NCBI RefSeq assembly: GCF_003990185.1
Contig: NZ_RZHF01000025.1
Coordinates: 62,143-126,142, forward strand
Direction of reading: 5' to 3'
DNA from: Vreelandella nanhaiensis
GTDB taxonomy: Bacteria; Pseudomonadota; Gammaproteobacteria; Pseudomonadales; Halomonadaceae
Length of the DNA: 64,000 bases
A model generated the notes under the pieces. It had not been told where the DNA came from, searched no databases, and was given only the letters and a program-made list of their open reading frames with translations. Below, piece by piece: positions 63,247 through 64,000 of this stretch (position 1 is the first letter of the stretch; every line of letters begins with the position of its first letter). The position numbers and the translations under genes were made by a program.

Positions 63247-64000
63247 ATGAATGCGATAACGATTACTGAATTGCATAAATACTACGCAACGCTTCATGTA
63301 CTGCGCGGCTTAAATCTCAGTGTTACCCAAGGCGAATGCGTTATTTTGTTGGGCGCCAATGGATGCGGTAAATCGACATTAATGCGCTGTCTCAACGGCT
63401 TGGCACCTCATGATCAAGGCTCTATCCACATCCTTGGCGAACCGCTAACGCGCTTATCGCCAGCCAAACTGCGCAGGCTGCGCCAGAAAATAGGTGTTGT
63501 GTTCCAGCAGTTCAATCTGGTGCAAAACGTGAGCGTTTTCCAAAACGTTTTATATGGTGCACTCGGTCAGCAGCGCTTAGGGCTTCTTACCAGTCTTTCC
63601 TGTTTCGCCAGCAATGAGCTGCGTGAGCGGGCCATGGCGGCGCTTGAGCGAGTAGGGTTGGCGCATAAAGCACAGGCTGACTGTCGGGCACTTTCGGGAG
63701 GCCAGCAGCAGCGCGTGGCTATCGCCAGAACGCTTATGCAGGATGCCGAAATTATTATTGCAGATGAGCCTGTTGCCAGCCTTGATCCTAAAGCCGGCCG
63801 TGAAATCATGGACTTATTGCTGGATGTCGTAACGGAGCGAGGCATGACGGTGCTCTGCACTTTGCATCAGCTTGAACTCGCCCAGCAGTATGGTGACCGC
63901 ATTGTGGGGATGAAAGCGGGAAGAATTGTCCTGGACGTGCCACGTCAACAGGTCGCCATGGACGATATGCAGCACCTGTATCAAGGCGAGACCCGCGTCG
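63247..64000 (+). CDS. phnC: Phosphonate-type ABC transporter ATP-binding protein (partial, PhnC-like)
   Basis: An open frame of at least 251 codons that continues past the right edge. Walker A LLGANGCGKST (about residues 34-44), a PhnC-like segment FQNVLYGALGQQRLGLLTSLSCF, signature LSGGQQQRVAIARTL, Walker B IIADEPVASLDPKAG and a switch His (CTLHQLEL) are all visible. It follows the second PhnD-like gene by 99 bases and should pair with permease genes beyond the window. Strong AGGAGGT ribosome site, partly hidden in a hairpin. Confidence 0.93.
   Translation, partial: MNAITITELHKYYATLHVLRGLNLSVTQGECVILLGANGCGKSTLMRCLNGLAPHDQGSIHILGEPLTRLSPAKLRRLRQKIGVVFQQFNLVQNVSVFQNVLYGALGQQRLGLLTSLSCFASNELRERAMAALERVGLAHKAQADCRALSGGQQQRVAIARTLMQDAEIIIADEPVASLDPKAGREIMDLLLDVVTERGMTVLCTLHQLELAQQYGDRIVGMKAGRIVLDVPRQQVAMDDMQHLYQGETRV

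Overview
The window is typical of a moderately halophilic gammaproteobacterium, most likely Halomonas or a close Halomonadaceae relative. This is inferred from an NhaD-type Na+/H+ antiporter, TRAP, TctC-type and phosphonate transporters, a sucrose-phosphate synthase (compatible-solute type) and several large c-di-GMP proteins, all in a uniform, moderately GC-rich chromosomal context. No phage, integron, CRISPR array or intact insertion sequence was seen. Coding density is high and most of the window is core-like chromosome.

Layout. 0-8 kb: a partial LprI-like protein, ZinT behind a Zur-like box, a CaCA-family Na+/Ca2+ exchanger, a stand-alone prephenate-dehydratase-like protein, a TAXI-type TRAP transporter and NhaD. 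8-15 kb: two membrane or PAS-linked GGDEF-EAL proteins with a GST, an ABM-like protein, a DUF2835 protein and a SprA-like putative metalloprotease between them. 15-20 kb: a phnDCEE uptake operon followed by a histidine phosphatase and an NlpC/P60 lipoprotein. 20-27 kb: an EAL-CBS-GGDEF protein, a PhoD-like phosphatase and a two-component system with two divergent PepSY proteins. 27-35 kb: glutamate dehydrogenase, DUF1853, proB, obgE, rpmA, rplU, ispB, tRNA-Pro(CGG) and an MFS transporter that seems to use an AUC start codon. 35-41 kb: four glycosyltransferase-type genes including a fused sucrose-phosphate synthase/phosphatase. 41-53 kb: a long minus-strand run with a TauE permease, a nuclease-helicase, a FAN1 homologue, a histone-deacetylase-like amidohydrolase, a GIY-YIG protein, a 1325-residue LOV-GGDEF-EAL protein, an orphan TctC-type binding protein and a YchJ-like protein. 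54-64 kb: argE, then ugpBAEC, a DUF305 protein, a periplasmic 5'-nucleotidase, and a second phnD-phnC pair that runs off the right edge.

Two themes connect the genes. The first is phosphorus scavenging: ugpBAEC, phnDCEE, a second phnDC, PhoD-like phosphatase and 5'-nucleotidase, with Pho-box-like sequences in front of ugpB (strong), the 5'-nucleotidase (good) and phnD (weak). The second is c-di-GMP signalling: four dual-domain proteins with different sensors (periplasmic binding domain, PAS, CBS, and a GAF-PAS-LOV stack), none showing the RxxD inhibitory site.

The most interesting single item is the LOV-GGDEF-EAL protein, which keeps every canonical flavin-contact residue and the photoactive cysteine and lies directly downstream of an orphan extracytoplasmic binding protein. 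All assignments come from reading the sequence; no database search was run.
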